Shown here one piece after another: positions 1 to 8,059 of a DNA stretch of 40,487 bases. Every line of letters begins with the position of its first letter. Positions within the stretch are counted from its first letter, which is position 1. Below the pieces are notes generated by a model that was not told the DNA's origin, did not search any database, and was given only the letters and a program-made list of their open reading frames with translations. Both the position numbers and the translations under genes were made by a program. Source of the stretch: Desulfobulbaceae bacterium UBA2262 (GTDB lineage Bacteria > Desulfobacterota > Desulfobulbia > Desulfobulbales > Desulfurivibrionaceae); the NCBI GenBank assembly GCA_002347185.1, contig DDXK01000010.1, positions 58,060 to 98,546 on the forward strand. Direction: 5' to 3'.

Positions 1-147
1 GAGGGACATGTTCTGCGCCTTGAAGGGCGCGACCCTGACGCCGTCCTGCAGGAGGATGCGGCAGAGGGCGGCGGTGAGCACCGATTTGCCGGCGTTGGAG
101 CAGGTGCCCTGGAACATGAGGGCCGGGGTTTTCTTGCCTTTTGTCAT
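1..147 (-). CDS. cobQ: Cobyric acid synthase CobQ, N-terminal fragment (cut by window edge)
   Basis: The first 49 residues of a minus-strand gene are present; the rest lies beyond position 1. The start ATG is at 145-147. The fragment contains a P-loop, FQGTCSNAGKS, followed by LCRIL and the segment APFKAQNMSL, which is the signature N-terminus of cobyric acid synthase. That enzyme performs the ATP- and glutamine-dependent amidation of adenosylcobyrinic acid a,c-diamide side chains in cobalamin synthesis in the cytoplasm. The gene starts only 3 nt after the rsmG stop codon, so it is probably co-transcribed with rsmG and the GH17-like gene. CobB is a related amidotransferase, but the QNMSL stretch favours CobQ. 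Confidence 0.88.
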   Translation of the reverse strand, partial: MTKGKKTPALMFQGTCSNAGKSVLTAALCRILLQDGVRVAPFKAQNMSL

Positions 148-150
148 TGG

Positions 151-816
151 TTACAGCTCTTTTTCAAAAACCACGAGTTTGCGGATCATGCCGGAAAAGG
201 GCAGGGTCGCTTCGCAAATCTCCGCGAGCCGGTAAGGGCTTTTCGGTTGCTCCCGCCGCCATGCGGCGATCTCCTCTTCGGCCCGAGGCCCTTTCATGCA
301 GAGCACCCTGCCGCCCGCCGGGCTGATTGCCTCGGCATGGAGGAGAAAGGCGGGGATGGCGGTGAAGGCGCGGCTGGTGACGAGCGGAGCGGAAACGGGA
401 GTCCCGGCGATGACCGGGTTTGTGGGCTCCAATCTGCCGCAGAGAACCTGGACGCCTTCGAGCCTCAAGGTACGGACCATCTGGCGCAGGAAGGAGACCC
501 GCTTCTGCCTGGGCTCCACCAGGATCACCTCAAGCTCCGGCCTGGCGATTTTCACAACCAGGCCGGGAAAACCGGCGCCGGTGCCGATGTCGGCCAGGGG
601 TGAGGCCGTGAGCAGGGGCAGCAGGGTGAGGGAGTCGAAAAAATGGGTCTCCCAGACCTGGGCCAGGGGCATTTTCGCAACCAGGTTGATTTTTTCGCTC
701 CACTTGAGGAGTTCCCCGCAGTAGGCAAGGAGCCGCTCTTCCGCCTGCCGGTCGAGGGCGATGCCCATGGTGGACAGGCCCTGGGCGAGGAGCTGCCTGC
801 TGCTCGCCTCAGCCAT
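151..816 (-). CDS. rsmG: 16S rRNA (guanine-527 N7)-methyltransferase RsmG (GidB)
   Basis: A 221-residue protein, the usual RsmG length. It transfers a methyl group from SAM to N7 of G527 of 16S rRNA. The SAM-binding loop is clear at residues 76-90 (ADIGTGAGFPGLVVKI), followed by the acidic strand LEVILVEP and the family segment VTSRAF. I chose the ATG at 816 because it fits the family length and overlaps the upstream gene's TGA by 8 nt, which implies translational coupling. A longer in-frame start exists at 858, inside the upstream gene. In many bacteria rsmG sits beside parA/parB or gidA; here it lies between a GH17-like gene and cobQ. Confidence 0.95.
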   Translation of the reverse strand: MAEASSRQLLAQGLSTMGIALDRQAEERLLAYCGELLKWSEKINLVAKMPLAQVWETHFFDSLTLLPLLTASPLADIGTGAGFPGLVVKIARPELEVILVEPRQKRVSFLRQMVRTLRLEGVQVLCGRLEPTNPVIAGTPVSAPLVTSRAFTAIPAFLLHAEAISPAGGRVLCMKGPRAEEEIAAWRREQPKSPYRLAEICEATLPFSGMIRKLVVFEKEL

Positions 817-2794
817 GACGCTGCCTGCCGTGGGCCAGGGAAATGAGGGCAAGGACAAAGGCCACCGCCCCCACGCCGGCGTTGTAGAAGAGCAGGCTGG
901 CCAGGGCCGCGCAGAGGGCGAGCAGGGTCAGGAAGGTGCCGTTCCGCCAGAGGGAGAGCAGGGTCAGGCCGATGGCGCTCCAGCCGAAGATCCCGAAATA
1001 CATCAGCTTGCCGAGCAGGGCCCGGGTCTGGCAGATCAGCCTCTCCGGCGTTTCGGCGCAGACTGCCACCAGTTCCTCGGCCACGAAGATCTTGTGGCGA
1101 ACCAGGAAAAGCAGCCCGTAGACGATGAAGAGCAGCAGGGCCTGGGGCAGGAGCGGCCGCAGGGAGGCATGACGGCCTTCCCGCCAGAGCGGCCAGGCGA
1201 GCAGCAGGCAGATGGCGTACCAGATCACCGCCTGCCAGTTGTGCCAGGTTTCCAGAGAGAGGATGGCAACGGCTGCCGTGGCAAGGAGGAGGCTGACGAG
1301 TTTTTCGAGCATCCCGGCGGCGTCGCGCCTTTGCCCTTTTATTCCCCAGAGGAGATAGGCAAGGGCGGGAATGGCAAAGCCGGCGTTGAGGAAGTTGCGG
1401 TAGCGGCCGTCGAAAAGGAGGCCCGCGGCGGCGATGAGGGCGCAGGCCGTCACGGTGAGGCGGAGCAGGCCGCCCAGGGTTTCGGGATTGCAGGCGGCCT
1501 TGCCCCGCAGAAAGTCGAGGGCCGTGTCGAGGCTGGCATAGCGGAGGCTGCCTCCGCCGGCAATGGCGCGCAGGCTGAGAAGATAAACGCCTGCGGCGGC
1601 ACCGAGCACGAGGCCGGCCCAGAGGTGGTCCGCAAGGCCCAGGGAGATGATGGCAAACTGCCGGCCCTGCAGGACAAGAAGAACGGCGCCGGCGGCAAGC
1701 CCCGCCGTGAACTGCGCCAAGCGCTTCCCTCCCATGCCGGCGGGGCGCGGGGTGACGAGCAGGGCGCAAAGGGCGATGGCGGCGGAAAGGGCGGCAAGCA
1801 GTTGCCAGTTGCCGAGCTTGTTCACTTCGCCGGTCAGGAGGTTCTTGTCCTGCCGGTCGGTGGTGTAGAGGCCCCAGTAGCCGCCCACCGCGCCTTCCTT
1901 GATTCTTTTCCAGGGCTGGTCAAAGGCCTCGATCAGGTTGTACTGCCACTGTTCCTGCTCGGCCAGGGCGATGAAGCCCCGCAGGAAGCGGGCCTGGTTT
2001 TCCGGGCTGGGGAGGGCCCGTTCCCGCATCCGGCCCTGGGAGGGCCAGCCCGTTTCGCCGATGAGAATCTCCTTGCCCGGGATCTTGCCGGCGACCTCGG
2101 CCCTGATCCGTTGCACATGGGCCATGGCCTCCTCGATCCCCACCGGCTCATCCTCCCAGTAGGGCAGAATATGGATGGTGACGAAGTCCACCGCCTCGGC
2201 CACCTCGGGGTGTCTGAGCCAGAATTCCCAGACGTCGGCGTAGGTGACAGGCACCCCGGGCAGGGCGGCTTTGACCTGACGGATGTAGGCGGCGAGCTGG
2301 CTGCCGGTGATTTCCCGGCGGAGCAGGGTTTCGTTGCCCACCACCACCGCGCGGATCACGGCCGGGTTCTTTTGGGCCAGGGCGACCACGTCGAGCAGCT
2401 CCTGGGCGGTGGTCGCGGCGTCGCTGCTCACCCAGGCGCCCAGCAGGAGCTGCATGCCGTGCTTTTCCGCGAGATCGGGCAGGGAGCCCAGCCCGGTGGT
2501 CGAGTAGGTGCGGAGGCCGGAAAAGCGGCGGGAGAGGAGGGCCAGGTCCTGGTCGAGCCGTTCGTCGCTTATGGTCAATCCCTTGGCGAAATCAAAGGGA
2601 GACTGGGCGCCGATGAAGGGGGTGTAGGAAACACTCTGCAGCCGCTGGTCGCGGGCCACCTCCGGCTCCGGGAGGCTTTGCGGCCTGCCGGCCAGGAACC
2701 AGAAGGCAAGGATGGCGGCCAGCGCCAGGCAATAGACGAGAAGGCCTTCTTCGATTTTCTTCACCCTTTTCACCCGCCCCTTTTGCATCCTCAT
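809..2794 (-). CDS. Membrane-anchored GH17-like glycoside hydrolase / putative beta-glucan transferase
   Basis: A 661-residue membrane protein. Residues about 18-36 form an N-terminal transmembrane anchor. Residues about 55-315 resemble the family GH17 beta-1,3-glucanase TIM barrel, with the likely acid/base Glu155 in GNETLL and nucleophile Glu247 in IGETGWPSQG. After residue 330 come about eight or nine hydrophobic helices. This GH17-plus-polytopic layout resembles NdvC-type proteins involved in cyclic or branched beta-glucan synthesis, where the GH17 domain acts as a transglycosylase. No NdvB-like glucan synthase is visible nearby, so substrate and reaction are not established. The gene heads a run with rsmG and cobQ and has its own candidate promoter. 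The first ATG has no strong ribosome site; a second in-frame ATG (2788) and a GTG lie just downstream. Confidence 0.72.
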   Translation of the reverse strand: MRMQKGRVKRVKKIEEGLLVYCLALAAILAFWFLAGRPQSLPEPEVARDQRLQSVSYTPFIGAQSPFDFAKGLTISDERLDQDLALLSRRFSGLRTYSTTGLGSLPDLAEKHGMQLLLGAWVSSDAATTAQELLDVVALAQKNPAVIRAVVVGNETLLRREITGSQLAAYIRQVKAALPGVPVTYADVWEFWLRHPEVAEAVDFVTIHILPYWEDEPVGIEEAMAHVQRIRAEVAGKIPGKEILIGETGWPSQGRMRERALPSPENQARFLRGFIALAEQEQWQYNLIEAFDQPWKRIKEGAVGGYWGLYTTDRQDKNLLTGEVNKLGNWQLLAALSAAIALCALLVTPRPAGMGGKRLAQFTAGLAAGAVLLVLQGRQFAIISLGLADHLWAGLVLGAAAGVYLLSLRAIAGGGSLRYASLDTALDFLRGKAACNPETLGGLLRLTVTACALIAAAGLLFDGRYRNFLNAGFAIPALAYLLWGIKGQRRDAAGMLEKLVSLLLATAAVAILSLETWHNWQAVIWYAICLLLAWPLWREGRHASLRPLLPQALLLFIVYGLLFLVRHKIFVAEELVAVCAETPERLICQTRALLGKLMYFGIFGWSAIGLTLLSLWRNGTFLTLLALCAALASLLFYNAGVGAVAFVLALISLAHGRQRHG

Positions 2795-2814
2795 GGAATC
2801 TTGCCGCCGGTCGC

Positions 2815-2828
2815 CCCGTCGCGACGGG
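2815..2828. repeat. 14-bp perfect palindrome in the GH17-like gene leader
   Basis: CCCGTCGCGACGGG reads identically on both strands. It lies between the candidate promoter (2850-2878) and the start codon of the GH17-like gene, about 20 nt upstream of that start. It could be a regulator site or a short leader hairpin, or a chance GC palindrome. Confidence 0.4.
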
Positions 2829-2849
2829 CTTGCTCACCGGGAAAAAACC

Positions 2850-2878
2850 TTTCTACACTGCGCACCCCTTCTTGGCAA
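2850..2878 (-). promoter_or_regulatory. Candidate sigma-70 promoter for GH17-like gene, rsmG, cobQ
   Basis: On the minus strand TTGCCA (2873-2878) is followed by a 17-nt spacer and TAGAAA (2850-2855). It lies in the 121-nt gap between the diguanylate cyclase stop and the GH17-like start. Found by eye. Confidence 0.4.
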
Positions 2879-2915
2879 GCGCGACGAAGCCTGGGTGGGC
2901 ATGCGGCCCTGCGGT

Positions 2916-4184
2916 TCAGCCTTCCCAGATCTCGACCCGGTTGCGGCCGTTGGCCTTGGCCCGGTAGAGGGCCTGATCCACCAGATTGATGAGGTGGGTG
3001 GCCTGGCCGATCTTCTTGAGCGTTTCCGCCGGGAAGGAAGCCGCGCCGAGGCTGGCGGTGACCGGCAAGAGGCTGCCGTCTGGCAGGGGGATGCCCTCCC
3101 GGGCGATGCGCTGCCGGAGTTTTTCCGCCGCCGCCAGGACGCACTCTTTTGTGCATTCCGGAAGGAGAAGGATGAATTCCTCGCCTCCGTAGCGGGCGAC
3201 AATATCGGCCTTGCGGCTGCTTTCCCGCAGCAGGCCGGCGATCTTCCGCAGGACGGCGTCCCCGGCCAGATGGCCGTAAGTGTCGTTGACTTTTTTGAAA
3301 TGGTCGAGGTCGATGAGCAGGCAGCCGAGGTGATGATTCTGCCGGATCGATCTGCTCAACTCTGCATGGAACCGTTCAAAAAAGTAGCGGCGGTTGTGGA
3401 GCCCTGTCAGTTCGTCGCTGCTGGCCATCTCCTGGATTTTTTTCTGGGCCGCCTCCAGCTGACGGATGAGCCTGAGGATGTAAAAATAGATGATCCCCAG
3501 GAGCAGGGTGACCACCGCGCAGAAGAGCGCGAGGAGGATGACCCGGTGCAGGCGGATGGCCTTTTCGATGTCGTCGATGTCGAAGGTGACGCTGATACCG
3601 CCGCGCACCTCGCCCACCCGATATCCCTGCCTGCCATGGCAGGCCAGGCAGGATTCCTCGGTGAGCAGGGGGGCCATGTAGCGGAAGAAGACGCGGTCGC
3701 CCCGCCGTTCCTTGCTGAACATCTCCTTGCTCCCGCCGGCAAAGGCTTTGAGGGCTTCCGCCTCGAAGGTGTCCGGCCTGTTGCCCGGGTTGAGGGGGTT
3801 CAGGCTGGTGATGTGGAATTGAAAGGTTCCGTCCGCGGTGGCGAGTTCCGAGATCTCCCTGGTCATCAGGGCCGGATTCTTCTTGGTGTAGGTCGTGCCA
3901 TCCGTGCCCGTGATGTCGGGATTTTCCAGATAGGGGTTGGAAGCGACCCCGGCTTTTTTTTCCACATAGACTCCGCCGTGCATGGCGTTCCAGCGTCGGG
4001 TGAGGACGATGCTGCTGAGGTGGGAGCGGGCCCTGGTTTTTAGCTCGGCCTCGATGAGGTGCTGGTTGTTCATAAACATGCCCAGGAAGATGCCAAGGAT
4101 CATCAGCAGGATGACCAGGCTGATATTGATGACGAACGGCCGCCATATCTTTTTGCTGGTGATCTCCTGGGAGGTGACGCTCAT
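2916..4184 (-). CDS. Diguanylate cyclase with periplasmic c-heme DUF3365 (Tll0287-like) sensor domain
   Basis: A 422-residue inner-membrane protein predicted to make cyclic di-GMP. Transmembrane helix 1 is at about 17-38. A periplasmic DUF3365/Tll0287-like domain covers about 42-205 and carries one c-type heme motif, CLACH (179-183). Helix 2 is at about 215-237, and a GGDEF domain follows at 253-420. The active site GGEEF (333-337) is intact, and the inhibitory I-site RxxD is present five residues before it (Arg324-Asp327), so product feedback is expected. Heme suggests redox, NO or oxygen sensing, but the ligand is unknown. The ATG at 4184 overlaps the stop of the pentapeptide-repeat gene (ATGA), with AAAGGAG upstream; it is the last gene of a four-gene operon. 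The reading frame stays open far upstream, inside the pentapeptide gene, but that part is a shadow. Confidence 0.92.
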   Translation of the reverse strand: MSVTSQEITSKKIWRPFVINISLVILLMILGIFLGMFMNNQHLIEAELKTRARSHLSSIVLTRRWNAMHGGVYVEKKAGVASNPYLENPDITGTDGTTYTKKNPALMTREISELATADGTFQFHITSLNPLNPGNRPDTFEAEALKAFAGGSKEMFSKERRGDRVFFRYMAPLLTEESCLACHGRQGYRVGEVRGGISVTFDIDDIEKAIRLHRVILLALFCAVVTLLLGIIYFYILRLIRQLEAAQKKIQEMASSDELTGLHNRRYFFERFHAELSRSIRQNHHLGCLLIDLDHFKKVNDTYGHLAGDAVLRKIAGLLRESSRKADIVARYGGEEFILLLPECTKECVLAAAEKLRQRIAREGIPLPDGSLLPVTASLGAASFPAETLKKIGQATHLINLVDQALYRAKANGRNRVEIWEG

Positions 4185-5803
4185 GGCCTGCTCCTTTGGG
4201 AGGGAGGCGCGGCAGGAAAACCCTTTGCCTTTTCCGCGTTCAGGGTGCTGTCGAGATTTTTTGCCTGCCCCAGGTCGGCTCCGCTGAAATCGGCGTTTTT
4301 GAGGTCGGCTCCGGCCAGGTCCGCCCCCCGCAGCCCCGTGCTGCTCAGGTCGGCTCCGGCCAGGTTCGCCCCTGCCAGGTTGCAGTTGTCGAGCCTGGCC
4401 CCGGCGAGCCTGGCCCCGCGCAGGTCGGCCTTGCCGAGGTCGGCGCCGGCAAGATTGGCCGCGCTCAGGTCGGCCCCCCGCAGATCGAGGCCGGTCAGGG
4501 AGAGGCCGGCCAGATTCGCGGCGCTGAGGTTGGCGCCACGCAGGCTGGAGCCGGGGAAGCGGGTCTGGGCGAAGCGGGCGCCGTGCAGGTCGGCGCCGCT
4601 GAGATCGGAATCGCGAAAAACTGCGTTGGCGAGCTGCGTGCCGCTGAGATCTGCCTTCTGCAGGGCGACGCCGCTGAAGAGCACTCCGCTCAGATCGGCG
4701 CCGGCGAGGGACGCCTCGGAGAGGTTTGTGGTGAGCAGCTCTGCCTCTGCCAGCGTCGCTCCGCCCAGGTCGGCGCCGCGCAGGTCGACCTCGCGCAGTA
4801 GTGCTTTCCGCAGATTGGCTTCCCGGAGCAGGGCTTTGCCCAGGGAAGAGTTGCGCAGCCAGGCCTGCTCGAGGCGGGTGGTGGAGAGGTTGGCCCCATC
4901 GAGCCTGAGGTTGCTCAGGAAGGCGTGGGCGAGGTCGGCGCCGCGGAGGTCGGCGCCGCGCAGATCCGAGTCGCGGAGCTCGGCGCTCGTCAGGGTGGCG
5001 TTGCCGAGGTTGGCTCTGGTCAGGTCGCATTCCTGGAGGAAGGCGCCGAGCAGGTAGGCGCCACGCAGGTCTGCCTCGGGCAGGGCGACTTCCCCCATGA
5101 GGACGTGATTGAGGTTTGCCCCGGCCAGCAGTGCCCCGCCGCCCGAGGTTTTGCGGAAGTCCACCGCCAGCAGATTGGCGCCGCTCAGGTTGCTGCCGCT
5201 CAGATCGGCGCCGTGCAGCCGAACCTTCTGGAGGCTGCTTGCGTGCAGGTCGGCATTTTTGAGAATGCTTTCCCGGAGATCGACCCCGCTGAAGGTGGCG
5301 TTGCCCAGGTCGCCGCCGCTCAGGTCGGCGCCGGCAAGCTCGCTCTCTTCGAAGAATGCGCCCCGGAGTATGGCGCGGCTGGCGAGGAGGCCCTTGAGCC
5401 TGCTCTTGCGGACCACCAGGCGGTTGCCGAGGGCTTCGTCGAACTGTGCGCCTTCCATGTTGACGTTGTGGAGCTTGCCGCCGTTGAGGTCGGCGCCGGT
5501 AAGTCGGGCAGTGGAGAGGTCGCTGTCGTTGAAGATGGCGTTTTTGAGCCGCGCTTTGCCCAGATTGGCGCCGGAGAGGCTTGCCCCGGAAAAGCGGGCC
5601 TGGCTGAAGTCGGCCTCCCGCAGATCCTGGCCGGCAAGGTTTGTCTGCTGGAAGACCCGGGTTCCCTCCAGGATCTGTCGCCGTTCGGCCGGGCTCAGCG
5701 GCGGCGGGTCCTCGCCCCCGCCTGCCGGCCAGGGGAAGAACAGGGTGGAGAGCAGGAGCAGGCCGGCGAGGCGGAGGGGCTGGTTCTGTTTATTTGGGGC
5801 CAT
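4181..5803 (-). CDS. Exported pentapeptide-repeat protein (long right-handed beta-helix)
   Basis: A 540-residue protein. An N-terminal signal peptide (hydrophobic core at residues about 12-24, then PWPAGGGE) implies export. Residues about 55-515 consist almost entirely of A(D/N)LXX pentapeptides, roughly 90 of them, which should fold as a quadrilateral beta-helix of more than 20 coils. Cytoplasmic pentapeptide proteins such as Qnr and MfpA mimic DNA, but an exported one cannot do that; a scaffold or adhesive role is more likely. The start ATG at 5803 has GAGGAGG about 11 nt upstream and overlaps the LysM gene by 14 nt. The 3' end overlaps the diguanylate cyclase start by 4 nt. No catalytic domain is visible. 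Confidence 0.9.
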   Translation of the reverse strand: MAPNKQNQPLRLAGLLLLSTLFFPWPAGGGEDPPPLSPAERRQILEGTRVFQQTNLAGQDLREADFSQARFSGASLSGANLGKARLKNAIFNDSDLSTARLTGADLNGGKLHNVNMEGAQFDEALGNRLVVRKSRLKGLLASRAILRGAFFEESELAGADLSGGDLGNATFSGVDLRESILKNADLHASSLQKVRLHGADLSGSNLSGANLLAVDFRKTSGGGALLAGANLNHVLMGEVALPEADLRGAYLLGAFLQECDLTRANLGNATLTSAELRDSDLRGADLRGADLAHAFLSNLRLDGANLSTTRLEQAWLRNSSLGKALLREANLRKALLREVDLRGADLGGATLAEAELLTTNLSEASLAGADLSGVLFSGVALQKADLSGTQLANAVFRDSDLSGADLHGARFAQTRFPGSSLRGANLSAANLAGLSLTGLDLRGADLSAANLAGADLGKADLRGARLAGARLDNCNLAGANLAGADLSSTGLRGADLAGADLKNADFSGADLGQAKNLDSTLNAEKAKGFPAAPPSQRSRP

Positions 5804-6209
5804 AGAGTTGAAACTCCTCCTCGCCTTCCGGGCCTGGTTTCGCCTTGCCCGGCGTTTTCCGGGAGCCGGCTCGCGCCTTGCCGGCAAAGGAGGAGATGAA
5901 TTCCCTGGGCATCTTCTTCTCGGTCTTTACCAGCTGGGGCGGCAGCAGAATCCTGTCGCCCGGGCTCAGGCGCTCGGGGGCGATATTGGGATTGGCGTTG
6001 GCCAGTGCCTCCCAGTTCTCCTTCTGGCCGGTGTACCATTGGGCGATCATGGGCAGCGTTTCGCCGGGCCATTGCACAACATGAACCGGAAATTTTTTTT
6101 GCGGCGCCAGGGGCTGCCAATCCGGGGTCGGGCTGGTGGCCACGCAGCCTGCCAGGAAGACGAGGGCGGAGAGGAGGACGAGAGAAAAGAGAAAGGAGGC
6201 GCGCTTCAT
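5790..6209 (-). CDS. LysM-domain lipoprotein
   Basis: A 139-residue protein. A type II signal peptide ends in the lipobox LAGC at residues about 19-22, so it should be lipid-anchored in the envelope. A single LysM motif spans about residues 43-92 (VQWPGETLPMIAQWY, then a conserved ANPNI and PGDRILLPP). LysM binds N-acetylglucosamine in peptidoglycan. The C-terminal 45 residues are charged and low-complexity. The start overlaps the kinase stop (ATGA, 6206-6209) and the end overlaps the pentapeptide gene, so the protein stoichiometry is probably coupled. It may tie the exported pentapeptide protein or the kinase's outer domain to the wall; that is inference. Confidence 0.88.
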   Translation of the reverse strand: MKRASFLFSLVLLSALVFLAGCVATSPTPDWQPLAPQKKFPVHVVQWPGETLPMIAQWYTGQKENWEALANANPNIAPERLSPGDRILLPPQLVKTEKKMPREFISSFAGKARAGSRKTPGKAKPGPEGEEEFQLYGPK

Positions 6210-7963
6210 GGGCTTTTCTCCTGCCTGGTCAGACGCGCCAGAAGGCGCGCCGCCTGGCGGTTGTCCGGATTTTTTTCCAGGGCCAGTCGGGCATAGGCGA
6301 TGCTTTCCTCCCTCCGGCCAAGGTTTTTTTCAATGAGGGCCAGGTTGAATAGGGCTTCGTCCATGTAAGAGGGGGCAAGCGCGATCACCCGGGCATACAT
6401 TTCTCGTGCCTTACTGTACTCCTTTGCCTGGGCATGGAGGAAGCCAAGATTGAAGAATGCCTCGTCCATCTCCGGATCCAGGGCCAGGGCGCGCTGGTAG
6501 GCAGCCTGGGCCGGAGCGCTTTCCTTGCGCAGGGTGTGGAGGCGTCCGAGCTGAAAATGGACGCGGGCGCACTGCGGGTATTTTTCCGCCAGGTCCGTCA
6601 GGAGGATCTGGGCCTCGGCTGGAAATTTTTCCATGAGATGGTCGGCCTGCCCGTCCAGTTCGGCGAGGTCCGCCGGGGCCAGGGCCGGGCCGGCTTCCGC
6701 CGGGGCGGCAAGCAGGCGGTTGAAATAGAGACGCGCCTTCAGGTGCGGATCGACCTGGCCCGCCTCCTGGGCGCTTTCCGGCGGGGGCGCTCCCGTCTCT
6801 GCAACCTGGCGGCTGGCAGGCCGAGGCCAGAATAGAAAGGCGGCCAGGGCCAGCAGCGCACAGAGGGCGGCAAGAAGGAGTATGGGCCAGCGGCGGGCTG
6901 GGGGGGGCGGCGGCTGTTCGCCGGGGAGAAAAAGGGTCTGGTCAAGGGGTGAGGCGCCGGTGGCGAGCAGCTCCTCGGCGGGCGGCAGTTCCACGCTGGC
7001 CGCCGCCCGCAGCGCTTCTTCCTCTGCGGCTACCTCTTCGGTAAAGCAGTGGCGGAGCAGCTCGGCAAGCTCCCGGGCCGAGGTCTGGGCGTCCAGCAGC
7101 CGGGCGCAGTCGGCCAGCTCGTTGCGCAGGGCCTCGGCGCTCTGGTACCGATCGGCAGGCTCCCTGGCCAACGCCTTGTCCAGGATGGCGGAAAGCTCCA
7201 CGGGCAGCTCCGGGCAAGCCTCGCGGGCCGGGAGGAAGGAGGCGCTCGCGGCCCTGGCCAGCAGCTGTTTGGCGTCTTCTCCGGTATAGAGGTGCCTGCC
7301 GGTCAGCAGTTCGTAGAGGATGATCCCGGCGGAAAAGAGGTCGGAGCGGCGGTCGATCGCCTGGCCGCTTGCCTGCTCCGGCGACATGTAGGCGATCTTG
7401 CCCTTGAGGGAGCCGGCGCCGGTGGCGGAGTTGTGGCTCGCCGCCCTGGCGATGCCGAAATCGATGAGCTTCACCTGGCCGTCATAGGTGATGAAGACGT
7501 TCTGGGGCCCGATGTCGCGGTGGATGATGTCGAGGGGGTCCCCGGCAAAGTTCTTCAGGTTGTGGGCGTAATCCAGCCCGGCGCAGAGTTCGCTGACAAT
7601 GAAGAGGGCGATGCCCAGAGGCAGCTGGCCGCCGGCCGCTTCCCGTCTGTTGAGCAGGGTGCGCAGGGGCAGGCCGGAGAGGTACTCCATGGAGATGAAG
7701 TAGCTGCCGGCCATCTCGCCGAAATCGAAGATCTGCACGATGTTGCGGTGCTGGAGAAAGGCGGCGAGCCGCGCTTCGTCGATGAAGGCGGAAACGAACT
7801 CCTCCTGGTCCGCCAGGTGGGGGAGAATCTTCTTGATGGCGACCAGCTTTTCAAAGCCCTGCGAACCGATGATCTTGGCGCGATAGAGCTCGGCCATCCC
7901 GCCGCGGGCGATGCGGTCGAGAAGAAGGAACTTTCCGTACTGAATGGCTTGCTGCTCTGGCAT
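6206..7963 (-). CDS. Transmembrane Ser/Thr protein kinase (Hanks type) with C-terminal TPRs
   Basis: A 585-residue protein. The kinase domain spans about residues 10-285 and is complete: glycine-rich loop IARGGMAELYRA, catalytic Lys44 in VAIKK, HRD at 148-150 with Asp150, DFG at 168-170 and the SPE segment at 194-196. A proline-rich linker leads to one transmembrane helix (about 359-378). The C-terminal third contains about three tetratricopeptide repeats and should lie in the periplasm if the kinase is cytoplasmic. It heads a four-gene operon with a LysM lipoprotein, a pentapeptide-repeat protein and a c-heme diguanylate cyclase. No PASTA repeats and no partner phosphatase are present. The substrate is unknown; the coupled cyclase is an obvious candidate to test. 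Confidence 0.93.
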   Translation of the reverse strand: MPEQQAIQYGKFLLLDRIARGGMAELYRAKIIGSQGFEKLVAIKKILPHLADQEEFVSAFIDEARLAAFLQHRNIVQIFDFGEMAGSYFISMEYLSGLPLRTLLNRREAAGGQLPLGIALFIVSELCAGLDYAHNLKNFAGDPLDIIHRDIGPQNVFITYDGQVKLIDFGIARAASHNSATGAGSLKGKIAYMSPEQASGQAIDRRSDLFSAGIILYELLTGRHLYTGEDAKQLLARAASASFLPAREACPELPVELSAILDKALAREPADRYQSAEALRNELADCARLLDAQTSARELAELLRHCFTEEVAAEEEALRAAASVELPPAEELLATGASPLDQTLFLPGEQPPPPPARRWPILLLAALCALLALAAFLFWPRPASRQVAETGAPPPESAQEAGQVDPHLKARLYFNRLLAAPAEAGPALAPADLAELDGQADHLMEKFPAEAQILLTDLAEKYPQCARVHFQLGRLHTLRKESAPAQAAYQRALALDPEMDEAFFNLGFLHAQAKEYSKAREMYARVIALAPSYMDEALFNLALIEKNLGRREESIAYARLALEKNPDNRQAARLLARLTRQEKSP

Positions 7964-8011
7964 GGGCGCTGATCGTTTTCCGGGGTTACGCTGCGGGGCC
8001 TGTTCGGCGCC

Positions 8012-8020
8012 ATTATAACA
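8012..8020 (-). promoter_or_regulatory. Extended -10 promoter for the kinase-LysM-pentapeptide-cyclase operon
   Basis: On the minus strand the gap upstream of the kinase contains TGTTATAAT, a consensus TATAAT (8012-8017) preceded by the TGn extension. No good -35 is visible, as is usual for extended -10 promoters. The expected start gives a leader of about 40 nt. Confidence 0.55.
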
Positions 8021-8059
8021 GGGAAAAGTGGTGCCGCCATCCTGGAAAGAGAGGAAAAG

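Noticed and set aside
761..2989. A 742-codon plus-strand open frame opposite the GH17-like gene and rsmG
   Set aside because: Glu/Gly/Gln-rich composition typical of antisense frames in G+C-rich DNA; no family motif, and the minus-strand genes are well supported.
4059..5057. Plus-strand frame made of repeated Arg-Ser-Ala-Pro units
   Set aside because: It is the antisense reading of the pentapeptide repeats; the periodicity comes from the real minus-strand gene.
4181..5803. Pentapeptide repeats as a tandem DNA repeat or CRISPR-like array
   Set aside because: The repetition is at protein level with variable codons, a signal peptide and an uninterrupted frame; there are no fixed repeats with unique spacers.
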